Assembly (NCBI GenBank): GCA_028691405.1
Contig: JAQUZI010000002.1
Location: forward strand, 10,018 to 25,958
Length of the DNA stretch: 15,941 bases
Direction of reading: 5' to 3'
Source of the DNA: Minisyncoccota bacterium
GTDB lineage: Bacteria > Patescibacteriota > Minisyncoccia > UBA6257 > JAKLIH01
Of this stretch, positions 9,101 to 15,941 are shown piece after piece. Position numbers and translations under genes: made by a program. Within the stretch, counting starts at the first letter, position 1; every line of letters begins with the position of its first letter. Below the pieces are notes generated by a model that was given only the letters and a program-made list of their open reading frames with translations, was not told the origin of the DNA and ran no database searches.

Positions 9101-9776
9101 TAAAAAAATATCAACAAACAGTGCTAGCACTCAATATTTAATGCCAGTTAATGAAATTCGTAACAATACTATTGTATTGAAAAACGGTTCCTTGAGATCT
9201 ATAATTGAGGTTGATGGTATAAATATTGATTTAATGTCTAGCGAAGATCAAGAAAATATGTTACAAATGTGACAGTCGTTTTTAAATAATTTAGATTTTT
9301 CTGTTCAAGTTATAATTGTTTCAAGAAAAGCAAATATTGATGAGTATATACGCAATGTTGAAAGTAAGCTAGAAAGTATTGAAGAGGAAATGTTGCAAAT
9401 GCAAGTTAGTGATTATATCGAATTTATTCGTAATTTTACATCAAACAATAAAATTATTGATAAAAAATATTATATCGTTGTTCCTTATGATCCTTTTGTT
9501 TTTAAGAAGACTAGTTTTGTAGGGCAGGTTAAAGATATGTTTTTAAATATCTTTAATTTAAATAGAGAGGCTTTTACTCAAGATACAGTTTTAGCTGATA
9601 ATGAGTTTCAAAAGAACTATCAACAATTGATTTTACGCCAAGACACAATCATATCACAATTATTAAAGATGGGTTTATCAGCAAAATTAGTTTTAACTAA
9701 CGAAGTTATTCCTTTAATTCACAATATATATAATCCCGATACAACATTACAAACAATGACAGATAATCAAATTTAA
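9093..9776 (+). CDS. TraC-like (VirB4 N-terminal-like) protein
   Basis: The 227-residue product begins MSNKKISTNSASTQYL and continues IRNNTIVLKNGSLRSIIEV and DFSVQVIIVSRK. These resemble the N-terminal, non-ATPase domain of VirB4/TraC proteins, here as a separate polypeptide. In CPR genomes a stand-alone TraC-type protein commonly lies between PrgI and VirB4. It has no Walker motif and no membrane segment, so it probably docks to the VirB4 motor or the inner-membrane base. One TGA (residue 53, MLQM-W-QSF) is read as Trp. The start is fixed by the overlap with prgI. The TraC label is by resemblance and context. Confidence 0.75.
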
Positions 9777-9785
9777 ACAAAGAAT

Positions 9786-11570
9786 ATGTCTATATTTTCT
9801 TCAAAAAATAATCAATCCGTAGACGAGCTTGTTGATCAAAGCCGTGCTAATTATATTAAAGCTGTAGCTTCTTTAAGAGATATTATTGCTCCTTCTGGGG
9901 TAGTAGTAAATACTACATCTTTAAAATTAGGTGGTACCTATGTAAGAACTTTGTTTATTTTAACTTATCCAAGATATTTAAGCCCAGGATGATTTTCATC
10001 AGTAATTAATTTTGAAGAAGCAACTAATATTTCTATATTCTATCACCCAATAGACAATTCAAGTATTTTGCGTAAACTACGTAAAAAATTAGGTGATGTT
10101 GGTGCTCAAATTCAATTAGAAGCAGAGAAAGGTTCTCCGCGTAACCCAGCTTTAGAAACAGCTGTTGAGGATATTGAAAGTTTGCGAGAATCTATTGTCC
10201 AAGGAACAGAAAAAATGTTTAGAGTTGCCGTATATATTACTTTAATTGCAAATAGTGAAAAAGAGTTAAATGATAATGAAAATAAGATAAACACATTTTT
10301 GGAGAGCAAAATGATTTATCCAAAACCAGCTCATTTTAGACATTTTGAAGGTTATGAATGCACAGTGCCTGTTTGCTTAGATAGGTTAGGTTATGGTACT
10401 TTGCTAAACTCAACACCAGCTTCAACTTTGTTTCCTTTTATTTCAGCAAATTTAACTCAAAATACTGGTATTATGTATGGTATTAATTTAATTAATAACA
10501 GCTTGGTTATATTTGATAGGTTTACTCGAGAAAATGCTAATATGTGTGTTTTTGGAACTTCTGGTAGTGGTAAAAGTTATGCTGTTAAAACTCATGCTGT
10601 TAGAGAACTTATGATGGGTTCAGATATTATTGTGATAGACCCTGAGAATGAGTATGAGTATTTAGCTAAGGCTGTTGGTGGTGAGAGCTATAAAATAGCT
10701 GTGGCTTCTAAAGACCATATTAATCCTTTTGATTTACCAGTTATTGCTAGTGACGAAACCGTGGGTGAAGTTTTTAGAGGGCATGTATTAAATTTAATTG
10801 GTTTAATTAAAATACTATTGGGTGGATTAACTCCAATAGAAGAAGTTATAATAGACCAAGCTATTACTTTAACTTATGCATCAAGAAATATTGATCCGGA
10901 AGAAAATAACGCAATAGAAAACATGCCAATATTAGAAGATTTAGTAAATGTATTAAATACAATGGAAGGTGGTGAAAATTTGTCTGCTAAATTATATAAA
11001 TACACTAAAGGAACTTATGGTAAATTCTTAAACAATCCAACCAATATTGATGTTAGAAATCGATTTGTTGTTTTCAATATTAATGATTTAGAAGAAGAAT
11101 TAAGACCTATAGCTATGTATATTTTATTAAATTATGTTTGAAATAATGTTAAAAAAGTTATGAAAAGAAGAATTTTAATTGTAGAAGAGGCTTGATTATT
11201 AATGAAATTTAAGGAAAGTGCTAATTTCTTGTTGAGTTTTGCTAAAAGAGCAAGAAAATATTATTTAGGACTTACAACTATTACACAAGATTTAGATGAT
11301 TTTTTGAAATCACCTCATGGTATTCCAATAATTACTAACTCTAGTATAAAATTATTATTTAAACAATCTACTGTTACTATTAGACAAATAACAGAGGCAT
11401 TACAACTAACAGAGGTAGAGAACAATATTTTAACTCAAATTGATATTGGTTCAGGTTTGTTTTTAGCCGGCGACAAACATGCGCTAATTCAAGTAGTAGC
11501 ATCTTATACTGAAGATCAACTGATAACATCTGATCCTCAAAGGCTTATGGCTTTAAGAAATAAAAACTAA
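9786..11570 (+). CDS. virB4: VirB4-family secretion ATPase
   Basis: VirB4 is the conserved motor ATPase of type IV secretion systems and works at the cytoplasmic face of the inner membrane. The product is 594 residues. An N-terminal domain (1-230) precedes the RecA-like ATPase domain with Walker A GTSGSGKS (257-264) and VIDPENEYE, a typical VirB4 segment. Next come the Walker B region RILIVEEAWLLM (about 461-473) and the ITQDLDDF motif. The Trp of EAW (residue 470, TGA at 11193-11195) is strongly conserved in the family as 'DEAW', good independent evidence for UGA=Trp. Walker B here has Glu-Glu instead of the usual Asp-Glu. Other TGA-encoded Trp are residues 69 and 452. It follows the TraC-like gene by 9 bases. 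Confidence 0.95.
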
Positions 11571-11579
11571 AATTATTTT

Positions 11580-12275
11580 ATGGCAGCACCATTAATTGTA
11601 GCTGGCGCCAAAGTAGCAGGTAAGGCTGTTGCAAAAAAAGTTTTAGCAAAAAAAGCTGCTGGTGTCGCTGCAAAACAAGCTGGCAAACAAGTAGTTAAAA
11701 AAGGTGCTCAAAAACTTTCTTCTAACGCTGTAAAAGGGAGGCTTAATAGTTTTAAAAGAACATACGATAAAACAAGAAAGGCAAAAGATTTAAAAGACAA
11801 AATTACGCCTGTACAGGAAGAAGAGAGGGAAAAGGATAACAGAACATTGTTAGATAGATTTTTAAAAAAAGAAAAAGGTCGCACCGAATCAAAAGAAAAA
11901 GCCACTTCTCCAGAGAAAAAAACAAGTAAGCTAGTTTTTCGTTCTGCGTTGTATTGCGCAATGTTAAAAGATGCTATAGAAATATACTTAACCTATTTGT
12001 TAGCAAGTTGGTTAATAACGATAATAAGCTTTTTCCCAAGTGCAATATTAACAGCTTTATTATTCTTTTCTGGGAAAAAGAGTACGATGAAAATGATACT
12101 TTATTTATTAGGAATTGCGATAGACTATATTGTTCCAGGAGTAAATACTTTACCAATCGCAACTGTTGCAGTAATAATAACATTTAAATCTGATGATTTT
12201 TTGCCATTCTTAAAAAAATTAAAGAAAAAAGACGTAGATAAAGGTTTAGGTCTTGTTAAAAGTTTTATAAAATAA
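11580..12275 (+). CDS. Hypothetical Ala/Lys-rich membrane protein
   Basis: I do not recognise this 231-residue protein. Residues 1-55 are almost entirely Ala, Lys, Val and Gly, forming a long basic amphipathic stretch. About 60-118 is charged and probably disordered. About 130-167 and 171-201 are hydrophobic and should form three or four membrane helices, with a positively charged end (KKLKKKDVDKG). It lies 9 bases after virB4 and 4 bases before the pilin-like gene, so it belongs to the same transcript. A basic anchor that holds the machine near the membrane or near DNA is possible, but there is no motif to support it. Its single Trp uses TGG. Ala-rich codon use differs from its neighbours because of composition. 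Confidence 0.75.
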   Translation: MAAPLIVAGAKVAGKAVAKKVLAKKAAGVAAKQAGKQVVKKGAQKLSSNAVKGRLNSFKRTYDKTRKAKDLKDKITPVQEEEREKDNRTLLDRFLKKEKGRTESKEKATSPEKKTSKLVFRSALYCAMLKDAIEIYLTYLLASWLITIISFFPSAILTALLFFSGKKSTMKMILYLLGIAIDYIVPGVNTLPIATVAVIITFKSDDFLPFLKKLKKKDVDKGLGLVKSFIK

Positions 12276-12279
12276 TAAA

Positions 12280-13320
12280 ATGCTAAATAAAAAAACAAAA
12301 ATAATTTTAATTATTTGCTTAATACTAACTGTATTTGTTTTTAGCAATAATGTTTTAGCTGCAAGCTCAAAGTATATATTTGAGGTTAAAATACCTTGAG
12401 TAAATACTGATGCTATTAATGGTTTTGGCGATTTAGTTAATCAGATAATAATTTTATCTTACCGAATTGCTATATTGTTTGCTTTATATAAAATTATTGA
12501 AATTGGTTTCAAATATATGACTGGTACTGGTAAAGCAGAATCAATAGCGGCTGTAGCAAAGGGAGCTAAAAACTTATTGATTGGAATTTTAATTTTATTT
12601 GGATCATATATTATTTTATACACTATTAATCCAGAACTAACAAAATTGCCAAACAATATTAACTGTCCTTCCGGCTCTACTTTTTGCGATACAAAAACCT
12701 ATGGAGAAGTAACAGAGGTTTATATTTCCTGTCCACCTAAAGAGGGTGATGATAACGGCTGATACAAATTTTATTCTGGCTTTTTAAGATTCTTTGGATT
12801 AGGTGGGCTTGAAGTAATAGGAAATACGTTTGTTAGAAAGTCTTATGTTTATACAACCGAAATGGCAGGAGTAACAGAAGATGACATCTCTACTTGGATA
12901 GACAACAATAAAGATAGTATTTATGACTCTTTTGATTGGCAACATGCAAACGGAGATTTAAACACAGGAAAAACATCTAATAACATTTGGGAAGCAATTA
13001 AATTTGCTATAGAAAATAAAAATGAATGAATAGATGATAGTTGTTCTGGTAAAATTGAGCCTGGACCAATATATACTGGCCATGTAAAACAAGGTAATTA
13101 TGATTCTTGCCATGACACATATGAGGCGATTGATTTTGTTGTTCGAGACGCTAATGGAAGTGATAAATCAGAGGGCGCTATAAAATGTATGAAAAGATTA
13201 ATGTGATATTTAAACAAAAATATGTCAGACAAAATAATTGTATGTGATGAAACAATGTTTAACCCTCCTCATCTTCATGTTCAAGATGCAAACTGTAAGA
13301 TTCCTTGTAGAACAAAATAG
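12280..13320 (+). CDS. VirB2-like pilin fused to an M15-like zinc-peptidase domain
   Basis: The 346-residue product starts with a signal peptide (about 1-27, ending VLA-A). Two membrane helices follow (about 50-80 and 94-113), with a YMTGTGKAES turn between them and TINPEL after them, the usual layout of VirB2/TrbC-type pilins in CPR bacteria. Instead of ending there, it continues for about 230 residues with nine cysteines. Near the end is CHDTYEAID with H278 and D285 in H-x6-D spacing, and PPHLHV with H331 and H333. VanX/VanY/MepA-type M15-like peptidases bind zinc through H-x6-D and a later His in this way. Glu324 lies close by as a possible catalytic base. TGA-encoded Trp include those in IPWVN and LMWYL; TGG also occurs. 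The domain is probably outside the membrane and may open peptidoglycan for the machine. Confidence 0.75.
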
Positions 13321-13329
13321 TAATCAATT

Positions 13330-13359
13330 AAAAAACCAGAGTTTTATCTCTGGTTTTTT
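13330..13359. terminator. Bidirectional terminator between the secretion operon and jag
   Basis: CCAGAG (13336-13341) pairs with CTCTGG (13348-13353) around a 6-base loop, and the stem is extended by A6 on the left and T6 on the right. It lies 9 bases after the operon's last stop and 1 base from the jag stop on the other strand, so it can end both convergent transcripts. Confidence 0.9.
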
Positions 13360-13360
13360 G

Positions 13361-13831
13361 TTATTCTCGACACTCAATAACAACTCTTCTGTTTGGTGTT
13401 TCTCCTTCGGAACAACTATAAATATCTGGATAAAGAGATATTTCGTTGTGAATTACTCTTCTATCTCTAGCATTCATTGGTTCTAATTTAACTGGAACTT
13501 TAAAGACCATAACTTTTTGAGCTGCCTTTTTGGCCATTTCTTGTAATTCTTTTTGCCTGTTTAGTCTATACCCATTAATATCAAATTCTACTCGGCAACG
13601 AGTATCTGTTTGATTGTTAAGATTGGCAACATTATTTAATACTATTTCAAATGCTTCTAGGTTAGATCCATATTTGCCAATAAATATACTAGCTGTGGTT
13701 GGCAGACTAACATTAATAATTAATTTTTCATTAGAATTATAGCTATTAATATCAATATTAAAATCTTCAACTTTGCAGTTCTTAAAAAATACTTCTAATA
13801 TGTTTTTTATTAATTCTATATTATTTTCCAT
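13361..13831 (-). CDS. jag: Jag/KhpB RNA-binding protein (KH + R3H)
   Basis: This 156-residue protein corresponds to Jag (KhpB), an RNA-binding partner usually encoded next to yidC near the origin. A KH domain lies at about 60-80, with IFIGKYGSNLEAFEIVLN where the KH loop is expected. The C-terminal R3H domain is clear: LEPMNARDRRVIHNEIS followed by SEGETPNRRVVI, with the R-x3-H pair present. The extra N-terminal Jag_N domain of longer homologues is absent, so this is the short form. It has no TGA and no Trp. It starts 4 bases after the yidC stop and ends at the shared terminator. Confidence 0.93.
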   Translation of the reverse strand: MENNIELIKNILEVFFKNCKVEDFNIDINSYNSNEKLIINVSLPTTASIFIGKYGSNLEAFEIVLNNVANLNNQTDTRCRVEFDINGYRLNRQKELQEMAKKAAQKVMVFKVPVKLEPMNARDRRVIHNEISLYPDIYSCSEGETPNRRVVIECRE

Positions 13832-13835
13832 AAAA

Positions 13836-14510
13836 TTAAGATTTAATTACTTTTTTCCTTATATACAGTGTTTGTAATATATTAATAATTGTTAATATAA
13901 TCCAGTATAGGAAAATTGCACTTTTAAAAACTTTATATTGAAGAATAAATATGATAGGGAAAGCAAATGTAAAGATACGCATCATATTCTTTTGTGGATC
14001 TGTGTTTTTTAAATACTTTAGAGTTATTATACCATGGATAATTTGAGTAGCTGCTGCTAATATGGCTAGAATTAAGCTTGGTTCGGATAGATTAATTAAA
14101 CCTAAGAATGAATAACTTATAGGTAGTTGTGGTATAAAATTATATATATATTCTGCAAAGCCCGGTTTAGTAGCAACAGTAAAGGCACTGAATAATCCAT
14201 AGATTATAAAAATTTGTAGAAAAGCAAAGAAGAAAGCAAAACTTGGATTAATCTTATTTGTTTTATATATTTCTAATAATAGAGATGTTTGTTTTTGAGG
14301 ATCTTGTTTGTTTTCAGCTTGAATTTTTTTAATCTCTGGCTGTATTTTTTGCATTTTCTTTTGAATAACCTCGTTTTGAGTAAATAATGGTCATAAGATC
14401 ATTCTAATAGTTGTTGTTGTTAGAATAATGGCAAAACCAAAATCTTTAACAATATAAAAAAGGAAAAATAACAAGTTTAATGTTGGCTGTCAAAAAAATG
14501 TTCTAAACAT
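13836..14510 (-). CDS. yidC: Membrane protein insertase YidC/OxaA
   Basis: YidC inserts and folds membrane proteins with or without SecYEG. The true start is ATG 14510-14508, giving 224 residues; starting at the later ATG (14354) would lose the first membrane helix. The N-terminus reads MFRTFFWQPTLNLLFF and then VKDFGFAIILTTTTIRMILW with PLF after it. R36 is the conserved groove arginine. W7 and W40 are TGA-encoded, and W40 is in the conserved 'LWPL'. A basic coiled-coil loop (QKKMQKIQPEIKKIQ) and four more hydrophobic segments follow. It lacks the large periplasmic domain of Gram-negative YidC, as in Gram-positive and CPR forms. It lies 10 bases after rnpA. Confidence 0.95.
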
Positions 14511-14520
14511 ATTTGTATTT

Positions 14521-14853
14521 TTATTTAATTTTGTTAAAAAGATGAATACACTCTTGTTCAATCTCTTGATATTTTGAATTTTTTATATTGCTTTTAATAA
14601 CAACAACAAAATCAAAATTTTTAGGAATATTGGATAAATTTTCTCTTACAATGCTTCTTAATACTCTCTTGTAATAGTTACGCTCAACTGCTTTTTTAAA
14701 GTATTTACTGGACACACTAAATGCAAACCTAGGGTTTGGATTTTTTGTTTGAGTAAAATTAATGATAACATTATTGCCAAAAACACTTTTTTTATTATCA
14801 AACACTTTTTTAATATCAAGTTTTTTAGCAAGTCTGTTTTTGCTAGCTAGCAT
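14521..14853 (-). CDS. rnpA: Ribonuclease P protein component
   Basis: RnpA is the protein cofactor of RNase P, which matures tRNA 5' ends. The 110-residue length is normal. The RNR-type motif is present as AVERNYYKRVLRSIVREN, preceded by RFAFSVSSKYFKKA and followed by a hydrophobic strand (NFDFVVVIK), as expected. It begins 2 bases after the rpmH stop, so the two are translated from one message. The gene uses no TGA internally. Identification is strong both from the motif and from its place in the rpmH-rnpA-yidC-jag cluster. Confidence 0.95.
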   Translation of the reverse strand: MLASKNRLAKKLDIKKVFDNKKSVFGNNVIINFTQTKNPNPRFAFSVSSKYFKKAVERNYYKRVLRSIVRENLSNIPKNFDFVVVIKSNIKNSKYQEIEQECIHLFNKIK

Positions 14854-14855
14854 AT

Positions 14856-14996
14856 TTAAGCTGATAATTGTTTACGATTTTTTAAACGTCTACCTTTTAT
14901 TATCTTTTTACCGCTCTTTGTTGATTGGCGGCTTAAAAAACCAAACTTTTTAGCTCTTTTTCTTTTACTTGGTTGATATGTTCTTTTTGTTGACAT
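14856..14996 (-). CDS. rpmH: 50S ribosomal protein L34
   Basis: L34 is a small basic protein of the large subunit. The 46-residue product begins MSTKRTYQPSKRKRAKK, then FGFLSR and a KSGKKIIKGRRLKNRKQLSA end, all matching the family pattern KRTYQPSKRKR..GF..R...G...RR.KGR..L. It is the first gene of the minus-strand cluster leading to rnpA, yidC and jag. The frame ends at TAA (14858-14856). Its length and motif leave little doubt. Confidence 0.96.
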   Translation of the reverse strand: MSTKRTYQPSKRKRAKKFGFLSRQSTKSGKKIIKGRRLKNRKQLSA

Positions 14997-15025
14997 AATA
15001 GTAATTTAATTATTTTAATGAGTAT

Positions 15026-15054
15026 ATAATAACATATTGTTTGCAATAAAACAA
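15026..15054 (-). promoter_or_regulatory. Probable promoter of rpmH-rnpA-yidC-jag
   Basis: On the minus strand TTGTTT (15054-15049) and TATTAT (15031-15026) are separated by 17 bases. The expected start is about 22 bases before the rpmH ATG. The -10 matches five of six consensus bases and the -35 three. Confidence 0.45.
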
Positions 15055-15137
15055 GGGTAGAGAAGTGTTTTTGTTTACTCGTTTATTGATATATTCACAG
15101 GTTTTCCACATGGTTTTTTACTATTGTCTTTTTTCTG

Positions 15138-15166
15138 TTGAAAATTTTTAAAAAAGAGGCTATACT
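15138..15166 (+). promoter_or_regulatory. Sigma70-type promoter of dnaA
   Basis: TTGAAA (15138-15143) and TATACT (15161-15166) are separated by 17 bases, each matching the consensus in most positions. Transcription should start near 15173, leaving a short 20-base AT-rich leader before the dnaA ATG. The box-like sites at 15091-15110 lie just upstream, where bound DnaA could autoregulate. Confidence 0.7.
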
Positions 15167-15192
15167 ATTTATATAAAAATTAAGTTACTTTT

Positions 15193-15941
15193 ATGCAAAA
15201 TGAGGAATTAAAACAATTGTGAAAGGAGATTTTAGCTGAAATAGAATTAAACATTTCTAAAGCTAATTTTGTTACTTGATTTAAAAATAGTGCTATTATT
15301 GAAAGAACAAAAGATGCTATTACAATAGCAACTAATTCTAATTTTGCAAAAGAATGATTAGAAAATAGATATAATAAATATATTAAAAAGGCTTTAGAAA
15401 AATTTGCACCTGAGATTAAAAATATTATATATAAAACCGAAAGCATTGATAAGATTGAAAAATTTCAAGTATTAACTGATAAAAATATTAAAAAAGTTTC
15501 TCTAAAAGAAAACAAAACAAAAGATTTTTCTGATGATTTGATTAGATCTTCTCAAGACCCAGATACTAACCTTAATTCAAAATATACTTTTGATAACTTG
15601 GTTGTTGGCTCTCATAATGAATTGGCTCATGCGGCTGTTTTAGCGGTAATGGATAACTTAGGTATAAAATACAATCCTTTATTCATATACGGCGGTGTAG
15701 GGCTAGGTAAGACCCATTTAATCCAATCTTTGGGAAATGCAATGAGAAAGAAAAATAAAAAACTAAATATTTGATATATTAATACCGAAAGATTGGTTAA
15801 TGATATTATTGGTTCTATAAGAGAACAAACAATTAATGAAGTTAAAAAAAGATATAAAAAAATAGATTTGTTATTAATCGATGACATTCAGTTTATATCT
15901 AATAAAGAAAAAACACAAGAAGAGGTTTTTCATATTTTTAA
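15193..15941 (+). CDS. dnaA: Chromosomal replication initiator DnaA (5' part, cut by window end)
   Basis: DnaA binds boxes at oriC and uses ATP to open the duplex. The window holds the first 249 residues. Domain I (1-80) begins MQNEELKQLWKEIL and contains NFVTWF and FAKEWLENRY. W10, W29 and W55 are all TGA codons, and these three positions are Trp in DnaA proteins generally, the cleanest proof of the recoding here. Domain II is a short linker. Domain III starts KYTFDNLVVGSHNELAHA, then Walker A GGVGLGKTHLI and Walker B LLLIDDIQFI, followed by SNKEKTQEEVFHIF. The rest of domain III and the DNA-binding domain IV lie beyond the right edge. No clear Shine-Dalgarno precedes the ATG. Confidence 0.97.

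Larger units (their letters stand above)
4004..13320 (+). other. Type IV secretion-like operon (eight genes)
   Basis: Eight same-strand genes follow one good promoter and end at a strong hairpin. Gaps are 12, 75, 63, -8, 9, 9 and 4 bases. Recognisable members are VirB6/TrbL-like, PrgI, TraC-like, VirB4 and a VirB2-like pilin. Wall-directed proteins (LysM/M23 and an M15-like domain) are encoded first and last. No VirD4 coupling protein, relaxase, VirB8/9/10 homologue or VirB11 ATPase is visible. The flanks are housekeeping genes and no integrase or direct repeats were seen, so this looks like a fixed chromosomal machine. Its substrate (DNA, protein, or adhesion to a host cell) cannot be decided from the sequence. 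Confidence 0.75.
14997..15192. other. Candidate replication origin region (rpmH-dnaA gap)
   Basis: This 196-base gap separates divergent rpmH and dnaA, the place where oriC or part of it often lies. TTTTCCACA (15102-15110) differs by one base from the DnaA box TTATCCACA. ATATTCACA (15091-15099) differs by two and sits 11 bases away in the same orientation. AT-rich tracts flank them, with AATTTTTAAAAAA near 15143-15155 as a possible unwinding element. Only two box-like sites are seen, so part of the origin may lie beyond dnaA, outside the window. Confidence 0.45.

Noticed and set aside
4004..13320. A mycoplasma integrative conjugative element
   Set aside because: Mollicutes share UGA=Trp and low GC, but they lack PNPase and peptidoglycan. 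This window has pnp, LysM/M23 and an M15-like site, and the block shows no integrase, DDE transposase or end repeats.
1..15941. tRNA, rRNA, CRISPR arrays, insertion sequences, riboswitches
   Set aside because: No cloverleaf-like sequence, regular spaced repeats, transposase genes or terminal inverted repeats were seen. Gaps between genes are all under 200 bases and AT-rich.

Overview
This is an AT-rich chromosomal segment (roughly 30% GC by eye) from a walled bacterium in which UGA is read as tryptophan. Many genes appear broken at TGA under the standard code but read straight through when TGA is Trp. The TGA codons fall on Trp positions known from the families: three in DnaA domain I, the 'LWPL' of YidC, the Walker B 'EAW' of VirB4, and the RsmA C-terminus. 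UGG is also used, less often than UGA (about 3 UGA to 1 UGG by hand count). Mollicutes also use this code, but PNPase, a LysM/M23 protein and an M15-like site argue against a wall-less mollicute. The PrgI, TraC-like, VirB4 and VirB2-like set is the kind seen in Patescibacteria (CPR). I infer a patescibacterium or similar reduced lineage. The recoding I know from that group is UGA=Gly, so UGA=Trp would be notable. I could not check taxonomy.

Layout. 1-3163 (+): the end of an unidentified gene, then smpB, rpsO and pnp (RNA quality control, ribosome, RNA decay). 3162-3944 (-): rsmA, convergent with pnp across a shared bidirectional terminator. 4004-13320 (+): a type IV secretion-like operon of eight genes behind a good sigma70-type promoter: LysM/M23 protein, VirB6/TrbL-like membrane protein, acidic hypothetical, PrgI, TraC-like protein, VirB4 ATPase, Ala/Lys-rich membrane protein, and a VirB2-like pilin fused to an M15-like zinc-site domain. 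13361-14996 (-): jag, yidC, rnpA and rpmH, transcribed toward the operon from the other side of a second bidirectional terminator. 15193-15941 (+): the 5' part of dnaA. The 196-base rpmH-dnaA gap holds DnaA-box-like sites and both promoters and probably contains or borders oriC.

How the genes work together. The right end is the classical origin neighbourhood (rpmH-rnpA-yidC-jag divergent from dnaA), so this is core chromosome. The secretion genes sit between housekeeping genes with no relaxase, coupling protein, integrase or attachment repeats in view. They look like a resident envelope machine rather than a recent mobile element. It has an inner-membrane platform (PrgI, VirB6), a motor (VirB4), a pilin-like subunit, and wall-directed proteins encoded at both ends of the operon. 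Most starts lack a clear Shine-Dalgarno sequence and lie behind AT-rich leaders. No tRNA, rRNA, CRISPR array or insertion sequence was seen, and no gene-free stretch exceeds 300 bases.
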